Assembly (NCBI GenBank): GCA_017482005.1
Contig: JAFUOI010000001.1
Location: 124,001-188,000, forward strand
Direction: 5' to 3'
Length of the DNA stretch: 64,000 nucleotides
Source of the DNA: Lachnospiraceae bacterium
Lineage (GTDB): Bacteria > Bacillota_A > Clostridia > Lachnospirales > Lachnospiraceae
Shown: piece after piece, positions 43,537-52,449 of the stretch
Layout: each line of letters begins with the position of its first letter
How positions within the stretch are numbered: the stretch's first letter is position 1
The notes under the pieces: generated by a model
Told to the model about the DNA's origin: nothing
Database searches by the model: none
Seen by the model: only the letters and a program-made list of their open reading frames with translations
Translations under genes and position numbers: made by a program

Positions 43537-43686
43537 ATGCGTACAAAAATTACATTAGCATGTACAGAATGTAAGAATCGTAACTACAATATGACAAAGG
43601 ATAAAAAGACACATCCGGACAGAATGGAAACAAAGAAATATTGCAGATTCTGTAAGACTCATACTTTACACAAAGAAACAAAATAA
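43537..43686 (+). CDS. rpmG: 50S ribosomal protein L33
   Basis: A 49-residue L33 ([20 protein letters not shown], ending [17 protein letters not shown]). Two CXXC pairs (CTEC and CRFC) show that it is the zinc-binding form. GGAGGAAATAG precedes the ATG. Its place before secE and nusG is the standard Firmicutes order. Confidence 0.95.
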   Translation: MRTKITLACTECKNRNYNMTKDKKTHPDRMETKKYCRFCKTHTLHKETK

Positions 43687-43713
43687 TCCGTTTTATAGAT
43701 AGGAGTAAAAGTT

Positions 43714-43908
43714 ATGGGAGAAAGTAGTACAGAAAAGAAGGGCTTTGTAGAAGGCCTGAAGGCAGAATTTAAGAAAATTGTATGGCCTAACAAAACTACA
43801 CTCGGCAAACAGACAGTAGCGGTTACTATCATCTCCGTGATCTTAGGACTGATTATTGCATTACTTGATACGGTTATTCAATATGCAATCAACTTTATAA
43901 CAATGTAA
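43714..43908 (+). CDS. secE: Preprotein translocase subunit SecE
   Basis: A 64-residue single-span SecE. It has the amphipathic segment GLKAEFKKIVWPNKTTLGKQT (with the conserved KKI.WP) followed by one transmembrane helix (VAVTIISVILGLIIALLDTVIQYAI). It stabilises SecY in the membrane. Located between rpmG and nusG. Confidence 0.95.
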   Translation: MGESSTEKKGFVEGLKAEFKKIVWPNKTTLGKQTVAVTIISVILGLIIALLDTVIQYAINFITM

Positions 43909-43923
43909 AGCGAGGGTGGCAAT

Positions 43924-44442
43924 ATGGCAGAAGCAAACTGGTATGTAGTCCATACCTATTCAGGTTATGAAAATAAAGTCAAAGCCAATATTGAAAAGAC
44001 TATTGACAATCGTCACCTGGAAGAGGAGATTCTCGAAGTGAGAGTTCCGATGCAGGACGTTGTTGAAGTAAAGAACGGGGCTAAGAAAACAGTTCAGAAG
44101 AAAATGTTCCCGGGATATGTGCTGATCAATATGGTGATGAACGATGATACCTGGTATGTTGTTCGTAACACAAGAGGTGTCACAGGATTTGTCGGACCGG
44201 GGAGCAAACCGGTACCGCTTACGGAAGCAGAGATGAAGCCGCTTGGAATTAAGACAGAAAATGTTTCCGTTGATTTTGAAGAAGGCGATATGATTGCCGT
44301 TGTTGCAGGCGTATGGAAAGATACGGTCGGCGTTGTTCAGAGAATGGATTTCAGCAAACAGACTGCAACAATTAACGTAGAGCTGTTCGGTCGTGAGACT
44401 CCGGTCGAAATCAGTTTTGCGGAAGTAAGAAAAATGTCGTAA
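43924..44442 (+). CDS. nusG: Transcription termination/antitermination protein NusG
   Basis: A 172-residue NusG: NGN domain (WYVVHTYSGYENKVKANIEK ... MFPGYVLINMVMNDDTWYVVRNTRGVTGFVG) and C-terminal KOW domain (FEEGDMIAVVAGVWKDTVGVVQRMD). It links RNA polymerase to Rho or the ribosome. It starts 15 bp after secE. Confidence 0.97.
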   Translation: MAEANWYVVHTYSGYENKVKANIEKTIDNRHLEEEILEVRVPMQDVVEVKNGAKKTVQKKMFPGYVLINMVMNDDTWYVVRNTRGVTGFVGPGSKPVPLTEAEMKPLGIKTENVSVDFEEGDMIAVVAGVWKDTVGVVQRMDFSKQTATINVELFGRETPVEISFAEVRKMS

Positions 44443-44510
44443 GACGAACTTGTTAACGAAGTTCATAGGATGAATTCCTACTTAAATATAAGAAGGTTCA
44501 ACTCGTGAGC

Positions 44511-44544
44511 TGTGGGAGGACTGCCTAGGTCCGCCACTACCACA
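44511..44544 (+). ncRNA. Possible L1-binding leader hairpin before rplK
   Basis: TGTGG (44511-44515) pairs with CCACA (44540-44544), with an inner GGAC/GTCC. The TGTGGGAGGAC strand resembles the L1-binding site in 23S rRNA and in L11 operon leaders, which would give L1 autoregulation. The structure match is partial. Confidence 0.4.
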
Positions 44545-44564
44545 ATTTATTAGGAGGTGCCAAA

Positions 44565-44990
44565 ATGGCAAAGAAAGTAGAAGGATACATTAAGTTACAG
44601 ATCCCTGCTGGTAAAGCTACACCAGCACCACCAGTTGGTCCTGCACTTGGACAGCATGGTGTAAACATCGTTGAATTTACAAAACAGTTCAACGCAAGAA
44701 CAGCTGATCAGGGAGATATGATTATCCCTGTAGTAATCACAGTTTATGCAGACAGAAGTTTCAGTTTCGTAACAAAAACTCCACCTGCAGCAGTACTTCT
44801 TAAGAAGGCATGTAAAATCCAGTCCGGTTCAGCAACACCTAACAAGACAAAAGTTGCTACAATTTCAAAAGCTGATTTACAGAAAATCGCTGAAACAAAG
44901 ATGCCAGACTTAAATGCAGCCAGCCTCGAAGCAGCTATGAGCATGATCGCAGGTACAGCAAGAAGTATGGGAATCACAGTAGAAGAATAA
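44565..44990 (+). CDS. rplK: 50S ribosomal protein L11
   Basis: A 141-residue L11, the base of the GTPase-associated stalk. N-terminal [35 protein letters not shown] with the Pro-rich hinge, and C-terminal rRNA-binding [21 protein letters not shown] precedes the ATG. Codon use is highly biased. Confidence 0.97.
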   Translation: MAKKVEGYIKLQIPAGKATPAPPVGPALGQHGVNIVEFTKQFNARTADQGDMIIPVVITVYADRSFSFVTKTPPAAVLLKKACKIQSGSATPNKTKVATISKADLQKIAETKMPDLNAASLEAAMSMIAGTARSMGITVEE

Positions 44991-45012
44991 GATTCCAAGG
45001 AGGTAAACGAAA

Positions 45013-45702
45013 ATGAAACATGGTAAAAAATACAGCGAAGCTGCAAAAGCTTTCGACCGCACACTTCAGTATGAGCCGTCTGAAGCTATCGCATTAGCAA
45101 AAAAAGCAGCAGTTGCAAAATTTGATGAAACAATCGAAGCTCATATCCGTACAGGATGTGACGGACGTCATGCAGATCAGCAGATCCGTGGTGCTGTTGT
45201 TCTTCCAAACGGAACAGGTAGAACGGTTCGTGTTTTAGTGTTTGCTAAAAACGACAAATTAGCTGAGGCAGAAGCAGCCGGAGCAGATCATGTAGGAGGA
45301 GAAGAACTCATTCCGAAGATTCAGAATGACGGATGGCTTGATTTTGACGTAGTGGTTGCTACACCTGATATGATGGGTGTTGTAGGTCGTCTCGGTAAAG
45401 TATTAGGACCAAAAGGTTTAATGCCGAACCCGAAAGCCGGAACAGTAACAATGGATGTTACAAAAGCGGTTAACGATATCAAAGCAGGTAAGATCGAATA
45501 CAGATTGGATAAAAACAACATTATCCATGTGCCGATCGGAAAAGCTTCTTTCTCAGAAGAGAAATTAGAGCAGAACTTCAATGCTCTTATGGAAGCAATC
45601 CTGAAAGCGAAACCAAGTACATTAAAAGGACAGTACTTAAGAAGCGTAACACTTGCTCCTACAATGGGTCCTGGTGTGAAGGTTAACACAGTTAAGCTTT
45701 AA
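45013..45702 (+). CDS. rplA: 50S ribosomal protein L1
   Basis: A 229-residue L1 with [67 protein letters not shown] and the C-terminal [16 protein letters not shown]. It forms the L1 stalk at the tRNA exit site and may repress its own operon. A terminator follows directly, so rplKA end here. Confidence 0.97.
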   Translation: MKHGKKYSEAAKAFDRTLQYEPSEAIALAKKAAVAKFDETIEAHIRTGCDGRHADQQIRGAVVLPNGTGRTVRVLVFAKNDKLAEAEAAGADHVGGEELIPKIQNDGWLDFDVVVATPDMMGVVGRLGKVLGPKGLMPNPKAGTVTMDVTKAVNDIKAGKIEYRLDKNNIIHVPIGKASFSEEKLEQNFNALMEAILKAKPSTLKGQYLRSVTLAPTMGPGVKVNTVKL

Positions 45703-45714
45703 TATGAATGAATC

Positions 45715-45752
45715 AAATGGGTGATTGACATTGTCAATTACCCATTTTTTTT
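45715..45752 (+). terminator. Terminator after rplA
   Basis: AAATGGGT.ATTGACA pairs with TGTCAAT.ACCCATTT and runs into eight T. The right arm contains the -35 of the next promoter. Confidence 0.88.
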
Positions 45753-45759
45753 GTATACT
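45731..45759 (+). promoter_or_regulatory. Promoter of the CapA-like gene inside the terminator
   Basis: TTGTCA (45731-45736), 17 bp including the T-tract, TATACT (45754-45759). The -35 is the descending arm of the terminator hairpin. Confidence 0.6.
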
Positions 45760-45804
45760 TTGTTAGAGATGTGCAGTCTGAAAAAGGAATGGCAGAGAAC
45801 ATAT

Positions 45805-47070
45805 ATGAAGAAAACTTTTAAGAAAAAAATTTTATATTTCATTGTTGCGTTTTCGTTGACAGTGCTGATAGGGACAATCGGTCTGTTTTTTTATTCGGAG
45901 TATATAAAAAAAGACAGAACAGAAAATTCGTATGCTGTTTCCGTGATAGAAACAGATGACGGGAGTGTTGTGCAGCAAGAGTTGCAAAAAGAGCCGGAAG
46001 TGCCGGAGGATGTGCAGATGGCAGATGGTTCAGAAGAAGTGGGCGAATCGGATGGTTTACGGCAGGAGGATAGCGATGTAACGGAGCAACTGCCAAAACA
46101 GGAAGAAACGGGCAGTGTAACGCTGACCTTTGGTGGAGATATCTGTTTTCATGATCCTTTTGCCAATATGGGTTCTCTTGCCATGCGGGGCGGATCGATA
46201 GAGTCCTGTATTGATGCGGCGCTGTTATCGGAGATGCGTCAGGCTGATATATGTATGGTGAATAATGAGTTTCCTTATTCAAATCGCGGAACACCGATTC
46301 CGGAAAAAGCGTTTACTTTTCGGAGTAAGCCGGAAAATGTAAAATTGCTTCATGAGATGGGAGTTGATATTGTCTCGCTTGCCAACAATCACGCGTATGA
46401 TCACGGTGAAATTGCACTTTTGGATACGCTGGATATTCTTGAAGGTGCAGGTGTAAAATATGTCGGCGCAGGACGTGATTTAAAAGAGGCGTCTGAGGCG
46501 TCGTATTTTGAAATAAACGGAGTGAAGATTGCGATTGTTGCAGCAACGCAGATCGAGCGTTTGGATACGCCCGATACAAAGGGGGCAACGGAAAACAGTC
46601 CGGGAGTACTCCGCTGCTTTACAGAAAGTGAACTGAATCATTTTCTTGAAGTTGTCGGGGAAACAAAAAAGAATTGTGATGTTTTGATTGTTTACATTCA
46701 TTGGGGAACAGAAAATACGGATGAACTTGATTGGGCGCAACCTTATCAGGCGCAGCTGATCAGCGGGGCAGGAGCAGATCTGATTGTGGGGGCACACCCG
46801 CACTGCCTGCAGGGGCTTGACAGCGTAAATGGTGTTCCGGTAATCTACAGTCTCGGTAATTACTGGTTTAATTCAAAGACGGTTGACACTGCACTCTTAA
46901 AAGTGACAGCCGGTGTTGATGGAGTAAAGGCGGTGCAGATTTTACCGGCCATACAACGGGATTGTTCTACTGCCATGTTGTATGATGGGGAGAAACAGAG
47001 GGTTCTTGATTATTTACAGAGTTTGTCGCCTAACATAACTCTGGATTCCGAGGGATTTATGTCGTGGTAG
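45805..47070 (+). CDS. CapA family (PGA_cap) metallophosphatase-like protein
   Basis: This 421-residue protein has an N-terminal membrane anchor (KKKILYFIVAFSLTVLIGTIGLFFYSEYI), an acidic Glu/Gln-rich linker (about 40-110), then a PGA_cap / CapA domain: VTLTFGGDICFHDPFANMG, ADICMVNNEFPYSNRG, DIVSLANNHAYDHGEIALLDTLDIL, VLIVYIHWGTENTDELDWAQPYQAQLISGAGADLIVGAHPHCLQGLDSVNGVPVIYSLGNYWFNS. The GD, NNE, NNH and GAHPH residues would bind metal as in calcineurin-like enzymes. It likely faces outward and acts on a surface polymer. Start is uncertain: ATG 45805 best fits the anchor; the frame opens at 45721. It sits between rplA and rplJ. Confidence 0.85.
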   Translation: MKKTFKKKILYFIVAFSLTVLIGTIGLFFYSEYIKKDRTENSYAVSVIETDDGSVVQQELQKEPEVPEDVQMADGSEEVGESDGLRQEDSDVTEQLPKQEETGSVTLTFGGDICFHDPFANMGSLAMRGGSIESCIDAALLSEMRQADICMVNNEFPYSNRGTPIPEKAFTFRSKPENVKLLHEMGVDIVSLANNHAYDHGEIALLDTLDILEGAGVKYVGAGRDLKEASEASYFEINGVKIAIVAATQIERLDTPDTKGATENSPGVLRCFTESELNHFLEVVGETKKNCDVLIVYIHWGTENTDELDWAQPYQAQLISGAGADLIVGAHPHCLQGLDSVNGVPVIYSLGNYWFNSKTVDTALLKVTAGVDGVKAVQILPAIQRDCSTAMLYDGEKQRVLDYLQSLSPNITLDSEGFMSW

Positions 47071-47108
47071 ACTGCTTGGAGCTGGCTTTAAATAATTGCA
47101 AAAAAACG

Positions 47109-47137
47109 TTGACATACGAAATGTCATGTGATAATCT
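47109..47137 (+). promoter_or_regulatory. Promoter of rplJL
   Basis: TTGACA (47109-47114), 17 bp, TAATCT (47132-47137), just before the L10 leader. Confidence 0.75.
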
Positions 47138-47154
47138 ATACAAGGTTGTAAAAC

Positions 47155-47258
47155 CAATGCCGAAGACAGTAGGTGCTTTTAAAGCGTAAGTGTATCGCCT
47201 ACCGAGGAGAGATGAGTTAGTGTATTCTTATGCCTCCCGTTTTCGGGGGGCTTTTTTT
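47155..47258 (+). ncRNA. L10 leader with attenuator
   Basis: The segment CCGAAGACAGTAGGTGC ... GTATCGCCTACCGAGG is the typical L10 leader, where L10(L12)4 binds to repress rplJL. GTAGG(T/C) pairs with CCTAC. It ends in a GC-rich attenuator GCCTCCCG-TTTT-CGGGGGGC with seven T (47232-47258), 50 bp before rplJ. Confidence 0.9.
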
Positions 47259-47307
47259 ATAAAAGCTATACTCCTATCGGCACTAAAATCTATAAGGAGG
47301 TAATGAA

Positions 47308-47916
47308 ATGGCTAAAGTTGAATTAAAACAACCAATCGTGGAAGAGATTTCCGGTTACATCAAAGATGCTCAGTCAGTTGTGCTTGTTGACTACCGTGGG
47401 CTTACAGTAGAGCAGGATACAAGACTTCGTAAGCTTTGCCGTGAAAATGGTGTTGTTTACAAAGTTTACAAAAACACAATGATGAACTTTGCATTCAAGG
47501 GAACAGACTTCGAAGCACTTGCTCCGTATCTTGAAGGACCAAGCGCTGTGGCAATCTCATCTACAGATGCAACAGCACCTGCCCGTGTAATGGGTAAATT
47601 TGCAAAAGAAGCAAAAGCACTCGAGATCAAAGGTGGTGTCGTTGAAGGTGTTGCTTATGATGCAGCAGGCATCGCAAGCATTGCAGACATTCCAAGCAGA
47701 GAAGAGTTACTTTCCAAATTACTTGGAAGCATGCAGTCACCTATCGCAAACTTTGCTCGCGTCATGAAACAGCTTGCTGAAAAAGGTGGCGCAGGTGAAG
47801 CAGTAGCAGAAGAAGCTCCTGCAGCAGAAGAAGCAGTGGCAGAAGCTCCTGCAACAGAAGAAGCTCCTGCAGTTGAAGAAGCAGCAGAAGCTCCGGCTGA
47901 AGAATCAGCAGAATAA
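47308..47916 (+). CDS. rplJ: 50S ribosomal protein L10
   Basis: A 202-residue L10, the anchor for L7/L12 dimers: VELKQPIVEEISGYIKDAQSVVLVDYRGLTVEQDTRLRKLCRENGV, YKVYKNTMMNFAFKGT. The C-terminus carries an extended Ala/Glu/Pro-rich tail (residues about 165-202), longer than in most L10. ATAAGGAGG precedes the ATG. Regulated by its leader. Confidence 0.97.
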   Translation: MAKVELKQPIVEEISGYIKDAQSVVLVDYRGLTVEQDTRLRKLCRENGVVYKVYKNTMMNFAFKGTDFEALAPYLEGPSAVAISSTDATAPARVMGKFAKEAKALEIKGGVVEGVAYDAAGIASIADIPSREELLSKLLGSMQSPIANFARVMKQLAEKGGAGEAVAEEAPAAEEAVAEAPATEEAPAVEEAAEAPAEESAE

Positions 47917-47961
47917 TAAAAGATCAATGAAATAACAAATTTTTAAATGGAGGAAAATAAA

Positions 47962-48339
47962 ATGGCAAAATTAACAACAGCAGAACTTATTGATGCTATC
48001 AAAGAGTTAACAGTTTTAGAATTAAACGATTTAGTAAAAGCTTGTGAAGAAGAATTCGGCGTATCTGCAGCAGCAGGCGTTGTAGTTGCAGCAGCAGGCG
48101 GTGCAGCTGGAGCAGCTGAAGAAGAGAAGACAGAGTTCGACGTAGAATTAACAGAAGTTGGACCAAACAAAGTTAAAGTTATCAAAGTTGTTCGTGAAGC
48201 TACAGGACTTGGCTTAAAAGAAGCTAAAGATGTAGTTGACGGAGCTCCAAAAGTTATCAAAGAAGGCGCTTCTAAAGAAGAAGCTGATGATATCAAAGCT
48301 AAACTTGAAGCTGAAGGCGCTAAAGTTACTCTTAAATAA
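47962..48339 (+). CDS. rplL: 50S ribosomal protein L7/L12
   Basis: A 125-residue L7/L12: N-terminal dimer helix ([32 protein letters not shown]), an Ala/Gly hinge, and the C-terminal factor-binding domain ([44 protein letters not shown]). The ATG at 47962 follows GGAGG; an in-frame ATG five codons earlier lies before it and is rejected. A terminator follows. Confidence 0.97.
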   Translation: MAKLTTAELIDAIKELTVLELNDLVKACEEEFGVSAAAGVVVAAAGGAAGAAEEEKTEFDVELTEVGPNKVKVIKVVREATGLGLKEAKDVVDGAPKVIKEGASKEEADDIKAKLEAEGAKVTLK

Positions 48340-48353
48340 TAAGAGCGTAAGTT

Positions 48354-48387
48354 ACCGGGTGATAAAGTGTTATCACCCGGTTTTTTA
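48354..48387 (+). terminator. Terminator after rplL
   Basis: ACCGGGTGATAA-N4-TTATCACCCGGT followed by a T-tract; separates rplJL from rpoBC. Confidence 0.92.
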
Positions 48388-48415
48388 TCTCTGAAAAAAT
48401 TTCCCAAATTTTTTA

Positions 48416-48444
48416 TTGACGTGAAAAAGGACTTGTAGTACAAT
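48416..48444 (+). promoter_or_regulatory. Promoter of rpoBC
   Basis: TTGACG (48416-48421), 17 bp, TACAAT (48439-48444). Confidence 0.75.
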
Positions 48445-48531
48445 AGACAATGCACTATTGTGGTGCGTTATGCTATTTTTATGCCCTTTTTGCATAAAAT
48501 TGGTCAAAAAATATGAACGAGGTGAATGTCA

Positions 48532-51500
48532 ATGGAAAAGAACAGAATACGTCCGATTGCCTCCGGCAAGCATTTACGTATGAGTTACTCGCGGCAAAAA
48601 GAAGTTTTGGATATGCCAAATCTGATTGAGGTTCAGAAGGATTCCTATCAGTGGTTTCTGAAAGAAGGTCTCAAGGAAGTATTTGCGGATATCTCACCGA
48701 TTGCTGACTACAGTGGACACTTAAGTCTTGAATTCGTAGATTTCGAACTCTGCGAAGATGAGGTTAAGTATTCTATTGAAAAGTGCAAAGAAAGAGATGC
48801 AACATATGCAGCGCCTTTAAAGGTGAAAGTTCGCCTTTACAATAAGGAGAAGGAAGAAATTACGGAGCATACCATTTTTATGGGAGATCTGCCTCTTATG
48901 ACAGAGACAGGTACATTCGTGATTAACGGAGCTGAGCGAGTTATCGTCAGTCAGCTTGTGCGTTCTCCTGGTATTTACTATGCCATCGGTCATGATAAGA
49001 TCGGTAAAGAGTTGTATTCTTGTACCGTAATCCCGAACCGTGGTGCATGGTTAGAGTATGAAACAGATTCCAATGACGTTTTCAGTGTTCGTGTCGATAG
49101 AACAAGAAAGGTTCCGATTACGGTTTTACTTCGTGCGCTCGGAATCGGAACTAACAAAGAAATTTTAGATTTGTTCGGCGAGGAGCCTAAGATTCTTGCC
49201 AGCTTTGCGAAAGACCCGTCCATCACGGAGAAAAATCCGGAAGGAAGCTATGAAGAGGGTCTGTTAGAGTTATACAAAAAAATCCGTCCGGGTGAGCCTC
49301 TCAGCGTGGAAAGTGCAGAGAGTCTGATCACTGCTATGTTCTTTGATCCGAGAAGATATGACCTTGCAAAAGTAGGACGTTATAAATTCAACAAGAAGCT
49401 TGCATTCAGAAACCGTATCAGACATGCAACGCTTTCTCAGGATGTTATGAATCCGTTTACAGGGGAAGTGATTGCAAGTGCAGGTGATGTTGTAACTGCG
49501 CAGCTTGCAGATGAAATCCAGAATGCAGCAGTACCGTTTGTATGGGTTGCGGCTGAGGAAAGAGAAGTTAAGATTCTTTCCAATATGATGGTAGACCTGA
49601 CAAGCTTCGTGGATTGTGACCCTAGGGAATTGGGTGTGACAGAGCTTGTATACTTCCCGGTTCTCCAGCAGATTTTGCAGGATTATTCAGAGAAACCGGA
49701 AGAACTTGCAGAAGCAATTGCGCAGAATGTTTCAGAACTTGTTCCGAAACATATTACAAAAGAAGATATTATCGCATCCATCAACTACAACATTCACCTT
49801 GAGTATGGATTCGGTAATGATGATGATATCGACCACCTCGGAAACAGACGTATCCGTGCGGTCGGAGAACTTCTCCAGAACCAGTACAGAGTAGGTCTTA
49901 CAAGACTTGAAAGAGTTGTCCGTGAAAGAATGACAACACATGATTCGGAAGAAGTAACACCGCAGGCACTGATCAATATCAAACCGGTGCAGGCAGCAGT
50001 GAAAGAGTTCTTTGGTTCTTCACAGCTTTCACAGTTTATGGATCAGAACAATCCGCTTGGTGAGCTTACGCATAAGAGACGTTTATCCGCACTTGGTCCT
50101 GGTGGTCTTTCCAGAGATCGTGCCGGTTTCGAGGTTCGAGATGTTCACTATTCACACTACGGAAGAATGTGTCCTATTGAGACACCGGAAGGTCCGAATA
50201 TCGGTCTTATCAACTCTCTCGCATCTTATGCAAGAATCAATGAGTATGGTTTTGTAGAGGCACCATATCGTAAAATTGATAAAACAGATCCGGAAAACCC
50301 AAGGGTAACGGATGAAGTTATATATATGACAGCGGATGAGGAAGACAATTACCATGTGGCACAGGCCAGTGAACCGCTTGATGCGGAAGGACATTTCAAG
50401 AGAAGTTCCGTATCCGGTCGTTACAAAGAGGAAACACAGGAGTATCCGCGTACCATGTTCGATTACATGGACGTGTCTCCGAAAATGATTTTCTCTGTTG
50501 CTACAGCGCTTATTCCGTTCCTTCAGAATGACGATGCCAACCGTGCGCTCATGGGATCCAACATGCAGCGTCAGGCAGTTCCGCTTCTCTTTACAGAGGC
50601 ACCGGCAGTAGGTACAGGTATGGAACCGAAAACGGCAGTTGATTCAGGTGTCTGTGTGGTTGCGAAGAAATCAGGTACAGTTACGTATGTATCTTCTGAG
50701 CTGATTAAGATGACATATGATGATGGTGAGAAAGAAGATTACCATCTGACAAAGTTTGCAAGAAGTAACCAGTCCAACTGTTACAACCAGAAACCGATTG
50801 TGTTCAAAGGTGACCATGTGGAAGCCGGTGAAGTAATCGCAGACGGTCCTTCTACAGAGGGCGGTGAACTTGCACTGGGTAAAAACCCTCTTATCGGATT
50901 TATGACATGGGAAGGTTATAACTACGAGGATGCTGTTTTATTAAGTGAAAGATTAGTACAGGAAGATGTTTACACATCCATCCATATTGAAGAATACGAA
51001 GCAGAAGCACGTGATACAAAACTCGGACCGGAAGAGATTACGAAAGATGTACCGGGTGTCGGTGAAGACGCACTTAAAGATTTAGATGAGCGCGGAATTA
51101 TCCGTATCGGTGCGGAGGTACGTGCAGGAGACATTCTTGTCGGAAAAGTAACTCCGAAGGGAGAGACAGAGCTGACAGCGGAAGAAAGACTTCTTCGCGC
51201 AATCTTCGGTGAGAAAGCAAGAGAAGTGCGTGATACTTCCCTTAAAGTACCTCATGGAGAGTACGGTATCGTTGTGGATGCAAAAGTATTCACAAGAGAG
51301 AACGGTGATGAACTTTCTCCGGGTGTAAATCAGGCAGTTCGCATTTACATCGCACAGAAGAGAAAGATTTCTGTCGGTGATAAGATGGCCGGTCGTCATG
51401 GTAACAAGGGTGTTGTTTCCAGAGTGCTTCCGGTAGAAGATATGCCATATCTTCCGAATGGTCGTCCGCTGGATATCGTATTAAATCCGCTCGGTGTACC

Positions 51501-52413
51501 TTCCCGTATGAATATCGGACAGGTGCTTGAAATCCATCTTTCCCTTGCGGCAAAAGCTCTTGGCTTTAATGTTGCAACGCCGGTATTTGACGGTGCAAAG
51601 GAAAGTGATATCATGGATACACTTGAGCTTGCAGATGATTACGTAAATCTTGAATGGGAAGAGTTTGAGAAAAAACACAAAGAAGAGCTTCTTCCTGAAG
51701 TAATGGATTATTTATATGAAAACAGAGCACACAGAGAGCTTTGGAAAGGTGTTCCGATTTCAAGAAACGGTAAGGTAAGACTTCGTGACGGACGTACAGG
51801 TGAATTCTTCGATTCGCCGGTAACAATCGGACACATGCATTACCTGAAACTGCATCACCTTGTAGACGATAAGATCCATGCGCGTTCTACAGGTCCTTAC
51901 TCCCTCGTTACACAGCAGCCGCTCGGTGGTAAAGCGCAGTTCGGTGGACAGCGTTTCGGAGAGATGGAAGTTTGGGCGCTTGAGGCATATGGTGCATCCT
52001 ACACATTGCAGGAAATCTTAACTGTAAAATCCGATGATGTTATCGGACGTGTTAAGACATACGAAGCAATTATCAAGGGTGAGAACATTCCTGAACCGGG
52101 AATTCCGGAATCCTTCAAGGTACTTCTCAAAGAGTTACAGTCTCTCGGTCTTGATGTGAAGGTTCTTGATGAGAATCATGAAGAGATCGATATGAGAGAA
52201 ACTGTGGATTATAGTGAATCTACCATCCGTTACGATTTAGAAGACGGAAAGAACAACTATAATTACAGCGAAGAAGAATCTTTAGCAAGTATGGGATATC
52301 AGAAACAGGAATTTGATGAAGAGAGCCAGGAGCTTGTCAGTGTAGATGAATCGGATTTTTCTGAGGATTTTGCATTGGAATCTGCCTCTTATGAGGATTC
52401 GTATGACGAATAA
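48532..52413 (+). CDS. rpoB: RNA polymerase beta subunit
   Basis: A 1293-residue beta subunit ([38 protein letters not shown] at the N-terminus; [45 protein letters not shown] in the catalytic core; [11 protein letters not shown] near the end). The rifampicin-binding segment ([29 protein letters not shown]) has the common susceptible residues at the Asp, His and Ser positions known for resistance. I used the ATG at 48532, 7 nt after GAGGTG; an ATG two codons earlier is too close to that site. An acidic C-terminal tail of about 80 residues follows the core. Confidence 0.97.
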   Translation: MEKNRIRPIASGKHLRMSYSRQKEVLDMPNLIEVQKDSYQWFLKEGLKEVFADISPIADYSGHLSLEFVDFELCEDEVKYSIEKCKERDATYAAPLKVKVRLYNKEKEEITEHTIFMGDLPLMTETGTFVINGAERVIVSQLVRSPGIYYAIGHDKIGKELYSCTVIPNRGAWLEYETDSNDVFSVRVDRTRKVPITVLLRALGIGTNKEILDLFGEEPKILASFAKDPSITEKNPEGSYEEGLLELYKKIRPGEPLSVESAESLITAMFFDPRRYDLAKVGRYKFNKKLAFRNRIRHATLSQDVMNPFTGEVIASAGDVVTAQLADEIQNAAVPFVWVAAEEREVKILSNMMVDLTSFVDCDPRELGVTELVYFPVLQQILQDYSEKPEELAEAIAQNVSELVPKHITKEDIIASINYNIHLEYGFGNDDDIDHLGNRRIRAVGELLQNQYRVGLTRLERVVRERMTTHDSEEVTPQALINIKPVQAAVKEFFGSSQLSQFMDQNNPLGELTHKRRLSALGPGGLSRDRAGFEVRDVHYSHYGRMCPIETPEGPNIGLINSLASYARINEYGFVEAPYRKIDKTDPENPRVTDEVIYMTADEEDNYHVAQASEPLDAEGHFKRSSVSGRYKEETQEYPRTMFDYMDVSPKMIFSVATALIPFLQNDDANRALMGSNMQRQAVPLLFTEAPAVGTGMEPKTAVDSGVCVVAKKSGTVTYVSSELIKMTYDDGEKEDYHLTKFARSNQSNCYNQKPIVFKGDHVEAGEVIADGPSTEGGELALGKNPLIGFMTWEGYNYEDAVLLSERLVQEDVYTSIHIEEYEAEARDTKLGPEEITKDVPGVGEDALKDLDERGIIRIGAEVRAGDILVGKVTPKGETELTAEERLLRAIFGEKAREVRDTSLKVPHGEYGIVVDAKVFTRENGDELSPGVNQAVRIYIAQKRKISVGDKMAGRHGNKGVVSRVLPVEDMPYLPNGRPLDIVLNPLGVPSRMNIGQVLEIHLSLAAKALGFNVATPVFDGAKESDIMDTLELADDYVNLEWEEFEKKHKEELLPEVMDYLYENRAHRELWKGVPISRNGKVRLRDGRTGEFFDSPVTIGHMHYLKLHHLVDDKIHARSTGPYSLVTQQPLGGKAQFGGQRFGEMEVWALEAYGASYTLQEILTVKSDDVIGRVKTYEAIIKGENIPEPGIPESFKVLLKELQSLGLDVKVLDENHEEIDMRETVDYSESTIRYDLEDGKNNYNYSEEESLASMGYQKQEFDEESQELVSVDESDFSEDFALESASYEDSYDE

Positions 52414-52449
52414 GGAGTCTACAAACGTAAGTTGGAAGGAGTGCCATAA

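Noticed and set aside
48526..48531. rpoB start at 48526
   Set aside because: It is only about 2 nt from the GAGGTG ribosome site; the ATG at 48532 has normal spacing.
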